In this document: one piece after another, positions 1 to 8,836 of the stretch
Layout: each line of letters begins with the position of its first letter
Position numbering within the stretch: position 1 is the first letter of the stretch
DNA from: Gemmatimonadota bacterium
GTDB taxonomy: Bacteria; ARS69
Direction: 5' to 3'
Length of the DNA: 62,584 bases
Assembly (NCBI GenBank): GCA_030747075.1
Contig: JASLLL010000014.1
Span: 1-62,584, forward strand
The notes under the pieces: generated by a model
Told to the model about the DNA's origin: nothing
The model's database searches: none
What the model saw: only the letters and a program-made list of their open reading frames with translations
Made by a program: the position numbers and the translations under genes

Positions 1-396
1 GCATTCGACCGGATCATTCAGGCGGGCGGTTTTGTGTCCGTGAACACCGGCGGGTCACCGGACGCCAACGCGCTCCCCATCTCGAAAACGGATGCCGATC
101 GCGCATTCGACGCGGCGGCATGCATCGGATGCGGGGCGTGTGTGGCGGCGTGCCGAAACGCATCCGCCATGCTTTTCGTCGGGGCAAAGGTCACCCAGTT
201 CGCGCACCTCCCGCAGGGGCAGCCCGAACGGACTCGACGCGTGCTGGCCATGGTGGAGCGCATGGATCTCGAAGGATTCGGGAACTGCTCGAACCACTAC
301 GAATGCGAGGCCGCCTGCCCGAAGGAGATCGGGCGGGAAGTGATCGCCGAGATGAACCGCGATTATCTGAAGGCGGGACTCGTCTCCGGTTCGTGA
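1..396 (+). CDS. sdhB: Fumarate reductase/succinate dehydrogenase iron-sulfur subunit (5' truncated by window edge)
   Basis: The reading frame is open from base 1, so the start lies outside the window; 131 C-terminal residues are visible. They hold a CxxCxxCxxxC cluster ligand set ([11 protein letters not shown]) and a second Cys group ([12 protein letters not shown]). That is the arrangement of the [4Fe-4S] and [3Fe-4S] centres in the C-terminal domain of the electron-transfer subunit of complex II. By family knowledge the protein passes electrons between the flavoprotein and the membrane quinone site. The preceding subunits would be upstream. Whether it works as succinate dehydrogenase or fumarate reductase cannot be told from this fragment. 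asnB follows 39 nt later on the same strand. Confidence 0.9.
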   Translation, partial: AFDRIIQAGGFVSVNTGGSPDANALPISKTDADRAFDAAACIGCGACVAACRNASAMLFVGAKVTQFAHLPQGQPERTRRVLAMVERMDLEGFGNCSNHYECEAACPKEIGREVIAEMNRDYLKAGLVSGS

Positions 397-435
397 CGGT
401 CCCGCTGAACCCGCCTGTTCCGGAGGAGTGATCCT

Positions 436-2394
436 GTGTGCGGCATTGCCGGCATTGTTCCGCGCTCGCCCGCAGATCCGGATCGCCTCCGGAGCCTGAT
501 CGGGAAGATGACCACGGCGCTGGCCCATCGCGGCCCCGACGACGAGGGCTTCCTTGTCACGCCGCGGATTGCGCTGGGGATGCGCCGTCTGTCCATCATC
601 GATGTCCACGGCGGTGCCCAGCCCATCACCACAGGAGACGGCCGCCGGACGATCGTCTACAACGGCGAGGTGTACAACCACCACAAGATCCGTCGCGAAC
701 TGGAGTCTGCCGGACACGCCTTTTCCACGCAGTCCGATACCGAGGTGGTGCTTCATGCATTCGACGCATGGGGCGACGACGGTATTCGTCACCTGGAAGG
801 CATGTTCGCCTTCGCCATCTGGGATGACCGTTCGGGATGCCTCACACTGGCCCGCGACTGGATGGGCCAGAAGTCGCTCTTCTTCGCGGAGACGACCGAA
901 GGCTGGATCTTCGCGTCCGAGGTGAAGGCACTCCTGGCCTCGGGACTGGTGCGGGCGGAGGTGGATCTCGAGACCCTCTCGCATTCCATGTCCCTTCGGT
1001 ATCTCCCGGGCCGGGGAACTCTTTTCGCGGGGATCTCCAAGGTCCCGCCCGCGCACCGCGTCCGTGTGAACGAGTCCGAGCGAACTTTCAAGAGCCTGTG
1101 GAGTCCCTCTTTCGGCCCCAAACACACCGGGTCGGAAACAGACATCCTCGACGAACTCGACGAGGTCCTGACGAGAGCCGTCGCCACGCACCTGGAGAGC
1201 GAGGTCCCGCTCGGCGCGTTTCTCTCCGGCGGGATCGACAGCAGCCTGGTGGTCGCCATGGCTGCGAAACAGCTGAACCAGCCGCTGCGAACATTCAGCA
1301 TTGGCGTGGACGACTCGTCCCAGAGCGAGCTCCCCTGGGCGCGACAGGTGGCGGACCGTTACGCCACCGACCATTTCGAGCACATTGAGAAGCCGAACAT
1401 CGCCCGCCTCGCGCCGCGCATGGTAGACGCCATGGACGAACCCGTGGATCCGCTGGCCGCGGGGGTCTACACCGTCTCCCGGATCACCTCCGATCATGTC
1501 ACCGTCGTGCTGGGCGGCGACGGCGGCGACGAGCTCTTTGCCGGCTACGATCGCTATGTCGGACAGGAACTCGCCGGTCTCTATGCGCGGATTCCCGCAC
1601 CCCTCCGTCGAGGTCTCTTTCGCCCGCTGATTCGCCGGTTCCCCGACAGCTTCGGGTACAACAGCCCGGCCGCCAGGCTGCGCTGGCTGGACCGGATGTC
1701 GGACCTGTCCGGCGTCGAGCGGTATGCCGAAAGTGCGTCCTTCCTGCGCTTCGGACACGAGATGAAGCGCGCGCTCTTCACCGAGCGCAGCTGGTCGCGG
1801 GTCGGCGCAATCGAAAGCGAACGCCTCCTCGACGAGTACTTCTCCGACGACTCACCCCGCCACTTTCTGGACTGCATGCTGCACGCGGACTGCTCCACGC
1901 GGTTCGCTGAACACCAGCTTCCCATTGTGGATCGAATGACGATGGCGTTCGGTCTGGAGGCGCGCAGTCCGCTTCTCGACCGGAGCGTGGTGAACTTCGC
2001 GCGGAGGATCCCCGCGTCCATGCATCTGAAACGCCGGCGCATCAAGCACATGCTCCGCGAGGTCGCCGCACGCCACCTTCCGAAGAGTCTGGCCCGGCGG
2101 AAGAAGCAAGGGTTCGGCTTTCCGCTGGCCCTCTGGTTCCGCGAGGACCTGCGGGGGCTCGCGTTTCAGGTGGCCCGCGACAGCCACCTGGCCGAGGCGG
2201 GGATCCTGCGGCGCTGGGAAATGGAACGCCTTGCCCGGGAACACGCGGACGGGCGACTCGACCACAACTACCGCCTGTGGATGCTCTTCACGCTGGAACT
2301 CTGGTTCCGCCGTTTCATCGAGGGCGCTTCGGTGAACGAACTGGAGGAATGGGTGGACGACGCCCTGTCCACAACCCACGGAGGACGAGGATGA
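436..2394 (+). CDS. asnB: Asparagine synthase (glutamine-hydrolysing), AsnB type
   Basis: 652 residues. The protein opens with MCGIAG, so Cys2 is the N-terminal nucleophile of a class II glutaminase domain (about residues 2-200). The synthetase domain carries the pyrophosphatase loop SGGIDSS at residues 264-270. The length and two-domain order match AsnB enzymes that make asparagine from aspartate, ATP and glutamine in the cytoplasm. Paralogues of this length also amidate other carboxylates in glycan clusters, which is worth noting because a glycan-type operon lies convergently downstream. The start is fixed by Cys2. The stop overlaps the rlmB start (ATGA), so the two are translationally coupled. 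Confidence 0.93.
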   Translation: MCGIAGIVPRSPADPDRLRSLIGKMTTALAHRGPDDEGFLVTPRIALGMRRLSIIDVHGGAQPITTGDGRRTIVYNGEVYNHHKIRRELESAGHAFSTQSDTEVVLHAFDAWGDDGIRHLEGMFAFAIWDDRSGCLTLARDWMGQKSLFFAETTEGWIFASEVKALLASGLVRAEVDLETLSHSMSLRYLPGRGTLFAGISKVPPAHRVRVNESERTFKSLWSPSFGPKHTGSETDILDELDEVLTRAVATHLESEVPLGAFLSGGIDSSLVVAMAAKQLNQPLRTFSIGVDDSSQSELPWARQVADRYATDHFEHIEKPNIARLAPRMVDAMDEPVDPLAAGVYTVSRITSDHVTVVLGGDGGDELFAGYDRYVGQELAGLYARIPAPLRRGLFRPLIRRFPDSFGYNSPAARLRWLDRMSDLSGVERYAESASFLRFGHEMKRALFTERSWSRVGAIESERLLDEYFSDDSPRHFLDCMLHADCSTRFAEHQLPIVDRMTMAFGLEARSPLLDRSVVNFARRIPASMHLKRRRIKHMLREVAARHLPKSLARRKKQGFGFPLALWFREDLRGLAFQVARDSHLAEAGILRRWEMERLAREHADGRLDHNYRLWMLFTLELWFRRFIEGASVNELEEWVDDALSTTHGGRG

Positions 2395-3131
2395 CGAAGC
2401 CGAGCCGCGAGTATCTCTACGGACTCAACCCGGCGTTTGAGGTGTTCCGTGCGAAGCGACGAAGAGTCCTGCGCGCGCTCCTGTTGGATGACAAGGGCCG
2501 CAACCCGCGACTGGCGAAGCTGGCCGCCCTCGCCGGGAAGCATGGCGTGACCGTCGAGCGGGTGGATCGCGGGCGACTTCACGACCTTGCGCGGAGCCGC
2601 GAGCATCAGGGGGTGGTGCTCCAGGCGGAGCCGTACGCCTACACCGATTCCGGGAAACTCTTCGCACGGCCGCGTCTCCTGCTGCTGGACAATGTGGAAG
2701 ACCCGCACAATGTCGGCGCCATCCTTCGGAGTGCGGAAATCTTCGGGTTCGACTCGGTCCTTCTGCCGACAAGGGGCGTCCCCGAGATTTACCCTTCCGT
2801 GGTCAAAGTCTCCGCGGGGGCGACCGAGTTTCTCGCCATCGCCCGCGACTCGACCACCAATCGTTATGTGGTGACTGCTCGCGAACACGGGTTTCGCGTG
2901 GTCGCCCTGGACGGCGGAGGGCCCGACGGACTCCGCGAAACAGCCGCGGCCCTTTCCGACGAGAGGGTGCTCCTCGTCATCGGCGGGGAGAACCATGCCG
3001 TGGGCCAGTTTGTGCTGAACAGCGCGGACCATGTGGTGCGCATCGCGCAGGAAGGGCGGGTGAACTCGCTGAACGCCTCGGTGGCTGCGGGGATCGCCCT
3101 GTTCGCCTTTTCCGCGAAAGGCGCGGACTAA
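2391..3131 (+). CDS. rlmB: 23S rRNA 2'-O-methyltransferase of the SpoU/TrmH family (RlmB-like)
   Basis: 246 residues from the ATG at 2391, chosen because GGAGGACGAGG lies directly upstream and the start overlaps the asnB stop. An in-frame open stretch extends further upstream but lies inside asnB. The N-terminal substrate-binding segment begins with YLYGLNPAFEV, followed by the SPOUT knot. The family motifs are DNVEDPHNVGAILRSAE, VIGGENHAVG and SLNASVAAGIA. The family methylates a ribose in 23S rRNA, typically G2251, using SAM. The stop codon overlaps tail to tail with the stop of the minus-strand gene next door, leaving no intergenic terminator. Confidence 0.88.
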   Translation: MTKPSREYLYGLNPAFEVFRAKRRRVLRALLLDDKGRNPRLAKLAALAGKHGVTVERVDRGRLHDLARSREHQGVVLQAEPYAYTDSGKLFARPRLLLLDNVEDPHNVGAILRSAEIFGFDSVLLPTRGVPEIYPSVVKVSAGATEFLAIARDSTTNRYVVTAREHGFRVVALDGGGPDGLRETAAALSDERVLLVIGGENHAVGQFVLNSADHVVRIAQEGRVNSLNASVAAGIALFAFSAKGAD

Positions 3132-5212
3132 CCGCCGATTCGCCGCACCATGCGCCGCAGAAAATCCCTGGCGCGGCTCCGTATCCCCGGCCGGGGCAGT
3201 TCCACCACGCAGGGCGCGGACCACTGACCGGCATTCCCCGCGTCGTCCACCCACCGGACGCGATACGCACGGCGCGCACCGCGCGGCAGCCCCGCGTCCT
3301 CGAGAAGAACCCCGCGGAGTCCGGTTCCCGGAAGCGGGCGCCACAAGTCTCCATCCGCGTTTCGACCCTGCCATTCCGCGGCCCTGAGATCTCCGTCGCG
3401 AACCCCGGTGGCCCAGAGGATGACCGCCGTCGGGAAGCGACGATGAAGGCGGACCGTTGCCTCGTCCGGTGATTCGTCCGGCACGCGGACGCGGACCTCG
3501 CCGGACGCCCGGCCGTCGGGGTACACCACGCGATAGCGAAGATCCACGCCCGGAGGAGCGGTCTCGTCGCGAAACCTCCCCGCAACCGTCACGGCGAGGC
3601 GACGCAGCGAGTCTTCTCCCACCCCCCGCCGGACTTCCACCGCGCGGCCCCTCTCCCCTCCCCACGAAAGAACGACCGCCTGGCCATCCGCCACTGCACG
3701 AAGTTCGGGGAGCGCCGAGGCCGCGACAGACACCTCCCCGGGCTCCGCCGTGCTTCCCGTCGCGGCTGCGGGTTCCCTCACCACGACCGCCGCCCACGCG
3801 TCCACGAACGGCCCCGCCTCCCACTCCGCACACCCGCCACGCACGGGAACTTCCCGCGTCTCCAGGATGCCCCGGCGTGGATCCCACTCCTCCACCTCCG
3901 CCATCCCGTCCGGCCACGGGAGACCGGCCAGCGCCACGCGACCGGGTGAAAAGCGGACGCCTGCCTGCCCGGGGGCCGCCTCCAGGAAGACCGCCGCCAT
4001 CCTCTCCCCCACCAGCGCACGCCGCCCCTCCGGCGGCACGGGGGCCTCCGAGACCACCTCCGGGGACGGCCGCAGGCCCGGGAACTCCTCCCCGAGTGCC
4101 GCGGCGAAGTCCGCCAGCACGACGAAGTCCTCCCCCGGCGCCTCCGAGATCCAGCAGGCATCCATCCCGAAGTCCGCATACCCCGCGTTGCACTGGTTCT
4201 TCGCCATGAGCATCCGCCAGTACATCCTCCGGCTCCGCGCGCGAAAGTCCGGGCGACCCGCGACCGTCAGATCCCGCACTCCGTAGAAGTAGGTTCGCTC
4301 CTTCGCCTGCGCGTCCCACTCGATATTCCGGACGCCCAGCGTCGGCTTGCCAAACTCCCTGCGCACCTCCAGGTGCCGGTCGTAGCGCCCCCGATCCAGA
4401 AACGCCAGTTCCATGCGCGGGTTCGAGAGTGACGCGCCGCCCTCGGCGCGATTTCGCCCCTCATCGTTCAGGCCGATCAGCACATCCATTCCCGTCCGCG
4501 CCTCCCACGCGTCCACTTCGTCGAGCATGGCCTCCACCCACTCCGCGGACAGGCCGGTGCCATTCCCGATTTCGTTCATCAGGTCGTAGAAGACATTCCC
4601 GATGTCTCCCGTCGCATCAAGAAAGCGCCGCACATGCTCCCGCTGATGAGCGATGAGCGCGGGGTTCTCTCCGGGGAAGATCACGAACCGGCCCGGTCCC
4701 GCATCTGCGGCCAGCGCCGGATTCGTATTTCGGTCCGGGTGGTAATAGGAGTCGGCGAACTCCTTCTTCCATGCGACCGCCTGCCACATCTGCAGATGAA
4801 CGAAAATGCCGTGCCGGTCGAGCGCAAGGCACGCTTCCCGAAGCCGTTCGAAGTAGCCGGGGTGGAACCGGGTCAGGTCGAAGCGCGCGGGGTCGCCTCC
4901 CGCGCGATGAAAGAGCTCCGCGAACTGCTCCCCGGTCGCATGGCTGGGCGGATAGCCGCGTACGATCGTGACCCCCCGGCCCGCCGCCCATTCGGCAAAG
5001 TCGCGAATGTCGAAGGAGCCTTCCCCGCCACGCTCGACCGGAAGACGACAGAAGAGACGCTGAGGTCCGATGCCGTACGCGAAGATCGGCACTCCGTCGC
5101 GCGCAATCCACGCCGCCGGGGTGTCGGCATCCCGGATCTCCAGTGGGCCGCCCGCGGAGACCGTTCCACACGCCAGGAACAGCCCGGCCAGCACTCTACG
5201 GAGCACGCGCAT
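3128..5212 (-). CDS. Secreted glycoside-hydrolase-like protein (TIM-barrel) with C-terminal Ig-like regions
   Basis: 694 residues from the ATG at 5212; the longer open frame upstream overlaps the acyltransferase gene. A signal peptide is visible (MRVLRRVLAGLFLACGTVSA). Residues from about 20 to 400 read as a clan GH-A type barrel. There is a Trp/aromatic-rich region (HLQMWQAVAWKKEF) and YDLMNEIGNG, whose Asn-Glu pair is the usual acid/base position. The C-terminal third has two beta-rich fibronectin/Ig-like modules. I cannot assign a substrate. It is the last gene of the fkbH/glycosyltransferase operon, 20 nt after the acyltransferase, so an enzyme that trims or processes the surface glycan is a sensible inference. 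Confidence 0.7.
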   Translation of the reverse strand: MRVLRRVLAGLFLACGTVSAGGPLEIRDADTPAAWIARDGVPIFAYGIGPQRLFCRLPVERGGEGSFDIRDFAEWAAGRGVTIVRGYPPSHATGEQFAELFHRAGGDPARFDLTRFHPGYFERLREACLALDRHGIFVHLQMWQAVAWKKEFADSYYHPDRNTNPALAADAGPGRFVIFPGENPALIAHQREHVRRFLDATGDIGNVFYDLMNEIGNGTGLSAEWVEAMLDEVDAWEARTGMDVLIGLNDEGRNRAEGGASLSNPRMELAFLDRGRYDRHLEVRREFGKPTLGVRNIEWDAQAKERTYFYGVRDLTVAGRPDFRARSRRMYWRMLMAKNQCNAGYADFGMDACWISEAPGEDFVVLADFAAALGEEFPGLRPSPEVVSEAPVPPEGRRALVGERMAAVFLEAAPGQAGVRFSPGRVALAGLPWPDGMAEVEEWDPRRGILETREVPVRGGCAEWEAGPFVDAWAAVVVREPAAATGSTAEPGEVSVAASALPELRAVADGQAVVLSWGGERGRAVEVRRGVGEDSLRRLAVTVAGRFRDETAPPGVDLRYRVVYPDGRASGEVRVRVPDESPDEATVRLHRRFPTAVILWATGVRDGDLRAAEWQGRNADGDLWRPLPGTGLRGVLLEDAGLPRGARRAYRVRWVDDAGNAGQWSAPCVVELPRPGIRSRARDFLRRMVRRIGG

Positions 5213-5232
5213 CACGCCCTCCCCGGGGCGAC

Positions 5233-5757
5233 TCACCTCCGGGTGAAGATCACCCGGGCCGGATTCCCTTCGACGACCGCACCCTCCGGCACATCGGAAG
5301 TCACGATGGACCCCGCGACCGCGATGGCATCGGCGCCCATCGTGACGCCGTCCAGCACCACACACTGCGCTCCGAGCCATACACGATCGTGAATCCGGAT
5401 GCCGCGGCTCTCCGTCCCCTGATCGGGAAGCGGAACGCCCAGCTTCTCATAGCGGTAGTTGTTTCCCACGATGACGCAACCCGGCCCGATGAGCACATCG
5501 TCCCCGAGCGTCACCCCCCCCGCCCCGGATGACAGGAAACAGTGCGAGGCAATCTGCGTCCGGAGCCCTGTCACGAAAGGACCGCCGACCTTCACCTTGG
5601 TGAATGCGCTGATGACGGTTCCGCGGCCAAGGCGCGCGGAGGGCGAGAACTCCACTTCAGAACGCGCGCTCACCATCGCGCCGCAGCGCATCCAGTACAG
5701 AATCTGGACGACAAACCCGGGAAGAAGCGTACGCCGGAGCGCCGTGCCGATCTTCAC
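5233..5757 (-). CDS. Left-handed beta-helix (hexapeptide) acyltransferase
   Basis: 174 residues from a GTG at 5757 that overlaps the ACP stop (GTGA), the usual spacing in this operon. Hexapeptide-repeat turns are visible through the middle (ARLGRGTVISAF, LGDDVLIGPGCVIVGNNY, IHDRVWLGAQCVVLDGVTMG). It ends with the typical VVEGNPARVI closing segment of WbbJ/serine-acetyltransferase-like enzymes. The family transfers acetyl or other acyl groups to sugar hydroxyls or amines. Placement directly after a free-standing acyl carrier protein suggests it may take the acyl unit from that ACP and not from acetyl-CoA; this is inference. Confidence 0.82.
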   Translation of the reverse strand: MKIGTALRRTLLPGFVVQILYWMRCGAMVSARSEVEFSPSARLGRGTVISAFTKVKVGGPFVTGLRTQIASHCFLSSGAGGVTLGDDVLIGPGCVIVGNNYRYEKLGVPLPDQGTESRGIRIHDRVWLGAQCVVLDGVTMGADAIAVAGSIVTSDVPEGAVVEGNPARVIFTRR

Positions 5758-5981
5758 GCGCTCTCTCCTTCCACCAGCTTCGCGATCCGCTCCACTCCGT
5801 CCATCGAGGCGATCTCCTCCATCGTGAACGACGCGCCGAACTCCCTCTCGACGGCGGTCACCACCCGCAGGTGCGCAAGTGAAGTCCACTCCGGCACATT
5901 CTCCCGCATCGCACCCGAGAGGAGCGCCGACGCATCCACCTCCAGCACTTCCGCCACGATACGCGCCACGCTCTCCTTCAC
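5754..5981 (-). CDS. Acyl carrier protein
   Basis: 75 residues with the four-helix ACP pattern. The phosphopantetheine attachment region reads EWTSLAHLRVV with Ser34 as the likely attachment site; the common Asp before it (DSL) is Thr here. The GTG start at 5981 is supported by AGGAG seven nt upstream. It sits between fkbH (12 nt before) and the acyltransferase (4-nt overlap after), so it is a dedicated carrier and not the fatty-acid AcpP. In known FkbH systems such a protein carries a D-glyceryl thioester made from 1,3-bisphosphoglycerate; that role is inferred here from the neighbour. Confidence 0.85.
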   Translation of the reverse strand: MKESVARIVAEVLEVDASALLSGAMRENVPEWTSLAHLRVVTAVEREFGASFTMEEIASMDGVERIAKLVEGESA

Positions 5982-5993
5982 GCCAGTCTCCTC

Positions 5994-7814
5994 TCAGTCC
6001 CGGATCACCCGGACCCACGCCGGACCCTCGGGGAGTGTTTCCATCTTGTGCTGGAAGCACTCACCCGCTTCGCCGCGCCCCGCAGACACGAACCCGTTTC
6101 GAACAAAGAACTCACGGCACGGCTCGTTTCTATCCGTCGGAGTGAAGAGACCGCGCGCGATTCGTGCGCCGTTCTCTTTCCACTCCCGGAGAATACACCA
6201 GAGCACCGCATCTTCCACGCCCCGACCCAGCACGCGGCATGACAGAAGGAGACCGGTGATCTCCACGGCCTTCTCTTCGACGCTCCGGCTGAGGCACACG
6301 CCGCACAGCCCGCTGTCTCCAAACCGATCCGTGACCGAGGCGGTGTGCAGGGCACCGTGCGGGTCTTCCCGAAAGCTCTCTACCTCGGCAAGGCTCCATC
6401 GGAGCGTCGTCGTGTTGAACTGGTTTGTCTTCTGCATGAGCTGGTGGACTCGATCGATCTCACCGTCCCGCACCCGATGAAGCGTCACTTCGGTGCGCAG
6501 CGTCATGAGGTACTCTTCCAGATCCGCGGTCTTGCTCCGCGCCTTGCGCCGCTTCTTGTCGGCTGCAACCATGCGTCCCCGTGCGCGATCTTCGTCCGTC
6601 AGAGAGAGCGTATCGAAGTCCGTCAGTGCGCCCAGAAAACGCGCGTACTCCGATGGGTCCCGGGGGAGTTCCGGCACCAGCACCTCCGGCAGACGGTGCC
6701 GCACATTTCCTCGCTCGACCGGGTTGTCGTCCAGGAAGACCAGACTGTCGAGGCCGATCCCGATCTCCGAGGCCAGCTCCCGCAAGTGCTCTACTTTGTC
6801 GCGCCAGTCGATCCGCATCGCGGCGAAGTGGTCCGGGCGAAGCAGTTGGTGCTCATGCCGCTCCAGTACTTCCATGGCGTCCGCCTCGTTGTTCCGGCTG
6901 CTCACCGCCAGAATCACGCCCCGTTCAAAGAGGCGGAGTACGGCGCGCTGAAACGCCGCGAACGGCGCGCCCGCGGCACCTGGCCCCAGGTCCACCCCTC
7001 TCGCGCCGCGTTCCCCGACAATCCCGCCCCAGAGCGTGTTGTCCAGATCCAGCACGAGGCACTTGCGGTTCCTTCCCGTGAGCGGCTTGACCGTCCGAAG
7101 GTACTCCCTCACGAGCGCCGCATGGTGTTCCTCCGCCACGGGAATGCGCCCGCGCTCCCACAGCCGGGGATCTCGAAGCCGCGCCTTCCCGACCCGCTTC
7201 GCAAACGCGTCCATCGGGAAGACGAAGAGTGCGCGCTCTTCTTCCGCAGCCGCACCCAATGCGTCATTCATGGAGACCACGCGCTTCGCCATCCCCTCTT
7301 CGGCGTCTTCCGGAACGAGGAAGTCGTGCACCAGCACGATCCCCTCCCCCTCCGACGCCAGGCGGCGACACAAGCCGACGAACTCCGTGAACGCCCCCGG
7401 CACGCCCTCGTCCGCAGGGTCCTCCAGTGCCAGCGTCTCCCCGTGAACGACGAGCAGCGTGAGGTGAGGCGCGAAGGCGTGGAGGCCGGAATCGGCGCTC
7501 AGTATCTCCTGCGCGTACTGGCCGAAAGGCGCGTTGTAGAAGGCCGGATCGAAGCCATGAGCGCGCCACACGACCTCCGCGAAGGCACGCGTGTAGTCCA
7601 TGGTCGCATCTCCGAGCAATGCCACGCGCACGGGAACGCCGCGATCCTCTCCGGGTGCCGTGGGAGGCAGGGCGCGAAATCGCTTTTCCAGCTTCCAGAC
7701 ACGCGTGGAATCGGGGTTCGCGGCGGCGGCGACGGCCCACGCGGCGAACGCGCCGGGGACATCTCCGGCATCCCGAAGAGCGTCTCCGCGGGCGATTTCG
7801 TCCTGCGAACTCAC
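5994..7814 (-). CDS. fkbH: FkbH-like protein (HAD-family glyceryl-S-ACP synthase)
   Basis: 606 residues from a GTG at 7814 overlapping the epimerase stop. Order of parts: an N-terminal SGNH-like segment (LLGDATMDYTRAF), the HAD motif CLVLDLDNTLWGGIVGE with Asp256 and Asp258, and a C-terminal GNAT-like domain from about residue 450 containing QKTNQFNTTTLRW. This is the full FkbH architecture. Characterised members load a glyceryl unit from 1,3-bisphosphoglycerate onto an ACP and remove the phosphate. They are best known from polyketide pathways (methoxymalonyl, tartrolon, tetronate types), but there is no polyketide synthase here. The partner ACP is the next gene. Confidence 0.9.
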   Translation of the reverse strand: MSSQDEIARGDALRDAGDVPGAFAAWAVAAAANPDSTRVWKLEKRFRALPPTAPGEDRGVPVRVALLGDATMDYTRAFAEVVWRAHGFDPAFYNAPFGQYAQEILSADSGLHAFAPHLTLLVVHGETLALEDPADEGVPGAFTEFVGLCRRLASEGEGIVLVHDFLVPEDAEEGMAKRVVSMNDALGAAAEEERALFVFPMDAFAKRVGKARLRDPRLWERGRIPVAEEHHAALVREYLRTVKPLTGRNRKCLVLDLDNTLWGGIVGERGARGVDLGPGAAGAPFAAFQRAVLRLFERGVILAVSSRNNEADAMEVLERHEHQLLRPDHFAAMRIDWRDKVEHLRELASEIGIGLDSLVFLDDNPVERGNVRHRLPEVLVPELPRDPSEYARFLGALTDFDTLSLTDEDRARGRMVAADKKRRKARSKTADLEEYLMTLRTEVTLHRVRDGEIDRVHQLMQKTNQFNTTTLRWSLAEVESFREDPHGALHTASVTDRFGDSGLCGVCLSRSVEEKAVEITGLLLSCRVLGRGVEDAVLWCILREWKENGARIARGLFTPTDRNEPCREFFVRNGFVSAGRGEAGECFQHKMETLPEGPAWVRVIRD

Positions 7815-8836
7815 GACGGTCCGTCCGCGCTCACGCCCGGAAGCATCCCCCGCTCGATGTACCAGGCCGCAGTCCGGCGAAGCCCCTCGTCCAGATCCAC
7901 GAGCGGCGCATACCCCAGTTCCTTCTTCGCGTGGGAAATATCGAACGCACGCGTCTTGCGAAACCAGTCGGCACGGCGCGGAAAGAGCGGAGGGCGAAGC
8001 CGAAACGGGCGACACACCGCTTCGCATACGACCGAGGGAACCCAGAGCATCCAGAACGGAAAGTGCGGAATCCGCACCTCGGCGTGAATGGCACGCGCTG
8101 CCGCGCGCACGAGGTGCTCAATGGAGTGGCAGTCCTCATCCCCGATCAGGTACACGCCCCCCACGGCCTCCTCCCGATCCATCGAGAGTTCGAAGGCCTG
8201 CACGAGATTGTCGATGTAAACCGGGTGGTAGGAGGTGGTGCCGTCTCCGAACATCGGGAAGATGCCGGACGCCACCCTCCGGAAGATCATGTAGAAGCGC
8301 TCGGGATCTCCGGGGCCGTAGATCGCCGTCGGGCGAAGCACCACGGTGGGCAGCCCCTTCTCCGCAATGGGCGCGAGCGCCCGTTCGCCCTCCCACTTGG
8401 TGTACTCGTAGTAGTCCTGCGGATTGACGGGAGAAGACTCCGTTCCGGGCGGATCCTCCACCAGCCCGTGGACTCCTTCCGTGCTGCAATAGACAAACCG
8501 CTCCACACCCTCGGCCAGCGAGGCCTCGGCCACTCTCTCCACCCCCCGGACATTGACATCCCAGTAGACTTCGCGCGAAGCCATCACATCCCGGAATGCG
8601 GCCGCCAGATGAAACACCACCCGACACCCTCGGACGGCCTCCCGGACCTCGTCTTCGTCCGTGACGGAACCAATCCGGATCTCGGCGCCCGCGGCCTCCA
8701 GTTCGTCGCGGAAGATCCCGGGGCTTTTGTCCAGAACGCGGACGGCTTCGCCACGCTCCAGAAGACGCTGCACGAGGTGGCTTCCGGTAAACCCGGTGCC
8801 TCCGGTGACGAGGATCTTCCCGATCTCTCCTGTCAC
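7811..8836 (-). CDS. NAD-dependent epimerase/dehydratase (extended SDR)
   Basis: 341 residues from a GTG at 8836 that overlaps the glycosyltransferase stop by 4 nt. The Rossmann motif GGTGFTGSHL sits at the N-terminus and the SDR catalytic YxxxK is present as YEYTK. The family oxidises, epimerises or reduces nucleotide-sugars or 3-beta-hydroxy substrates with NAD(P). The C-terminal part is closest in style to the 3-beta-HSD/UDP-glucose 4-epimerase group. The exact substrate cannot be read from sequence. Its place between a glycosyltransferase and fkbH points to preparing or modifying the sugar that receives the glyceryl unit. Confidence 0.85.
   Translation of the reverse strand: MTGEIGKILVTGGTGFTGSHLVQRLLERGEAVRVLDKSPGIFRDELEAAGAEIRIGSVTDEDEVREAVRGCRVVFHLAAAFRDVMASREVYWDVNVRGVERVAEASLAEGVERFVYCSTEGVHGLVEDPPGTESSPVNPQDYYEYTKWEGERALAPIAEKGLPTVVLRPTAIYGPGDPERFYMIFRRVASGIFPMFGDGTTSYHPVYIDNLVQAFELSMDREEAVGGVYLIGDEDCHSIEHLVRAAARAIHAEVRIPHFPFWMLWVPSVVCEAVCRPFRLRPPLFPRRADWFRKTRAFDISHAKKELGYAPLVDLDEGLRRTAAWYIERGMLPGVSADGPS

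Noticed and set aside
2268-4319. A 683-codon minus-strand open frame extending beyond the glycosidase-like gene
   Set aside because: Low-complexity Gly/Arg composition; it lies opposite asnB and rlmB and in another frame of the glycosidase-like gene.
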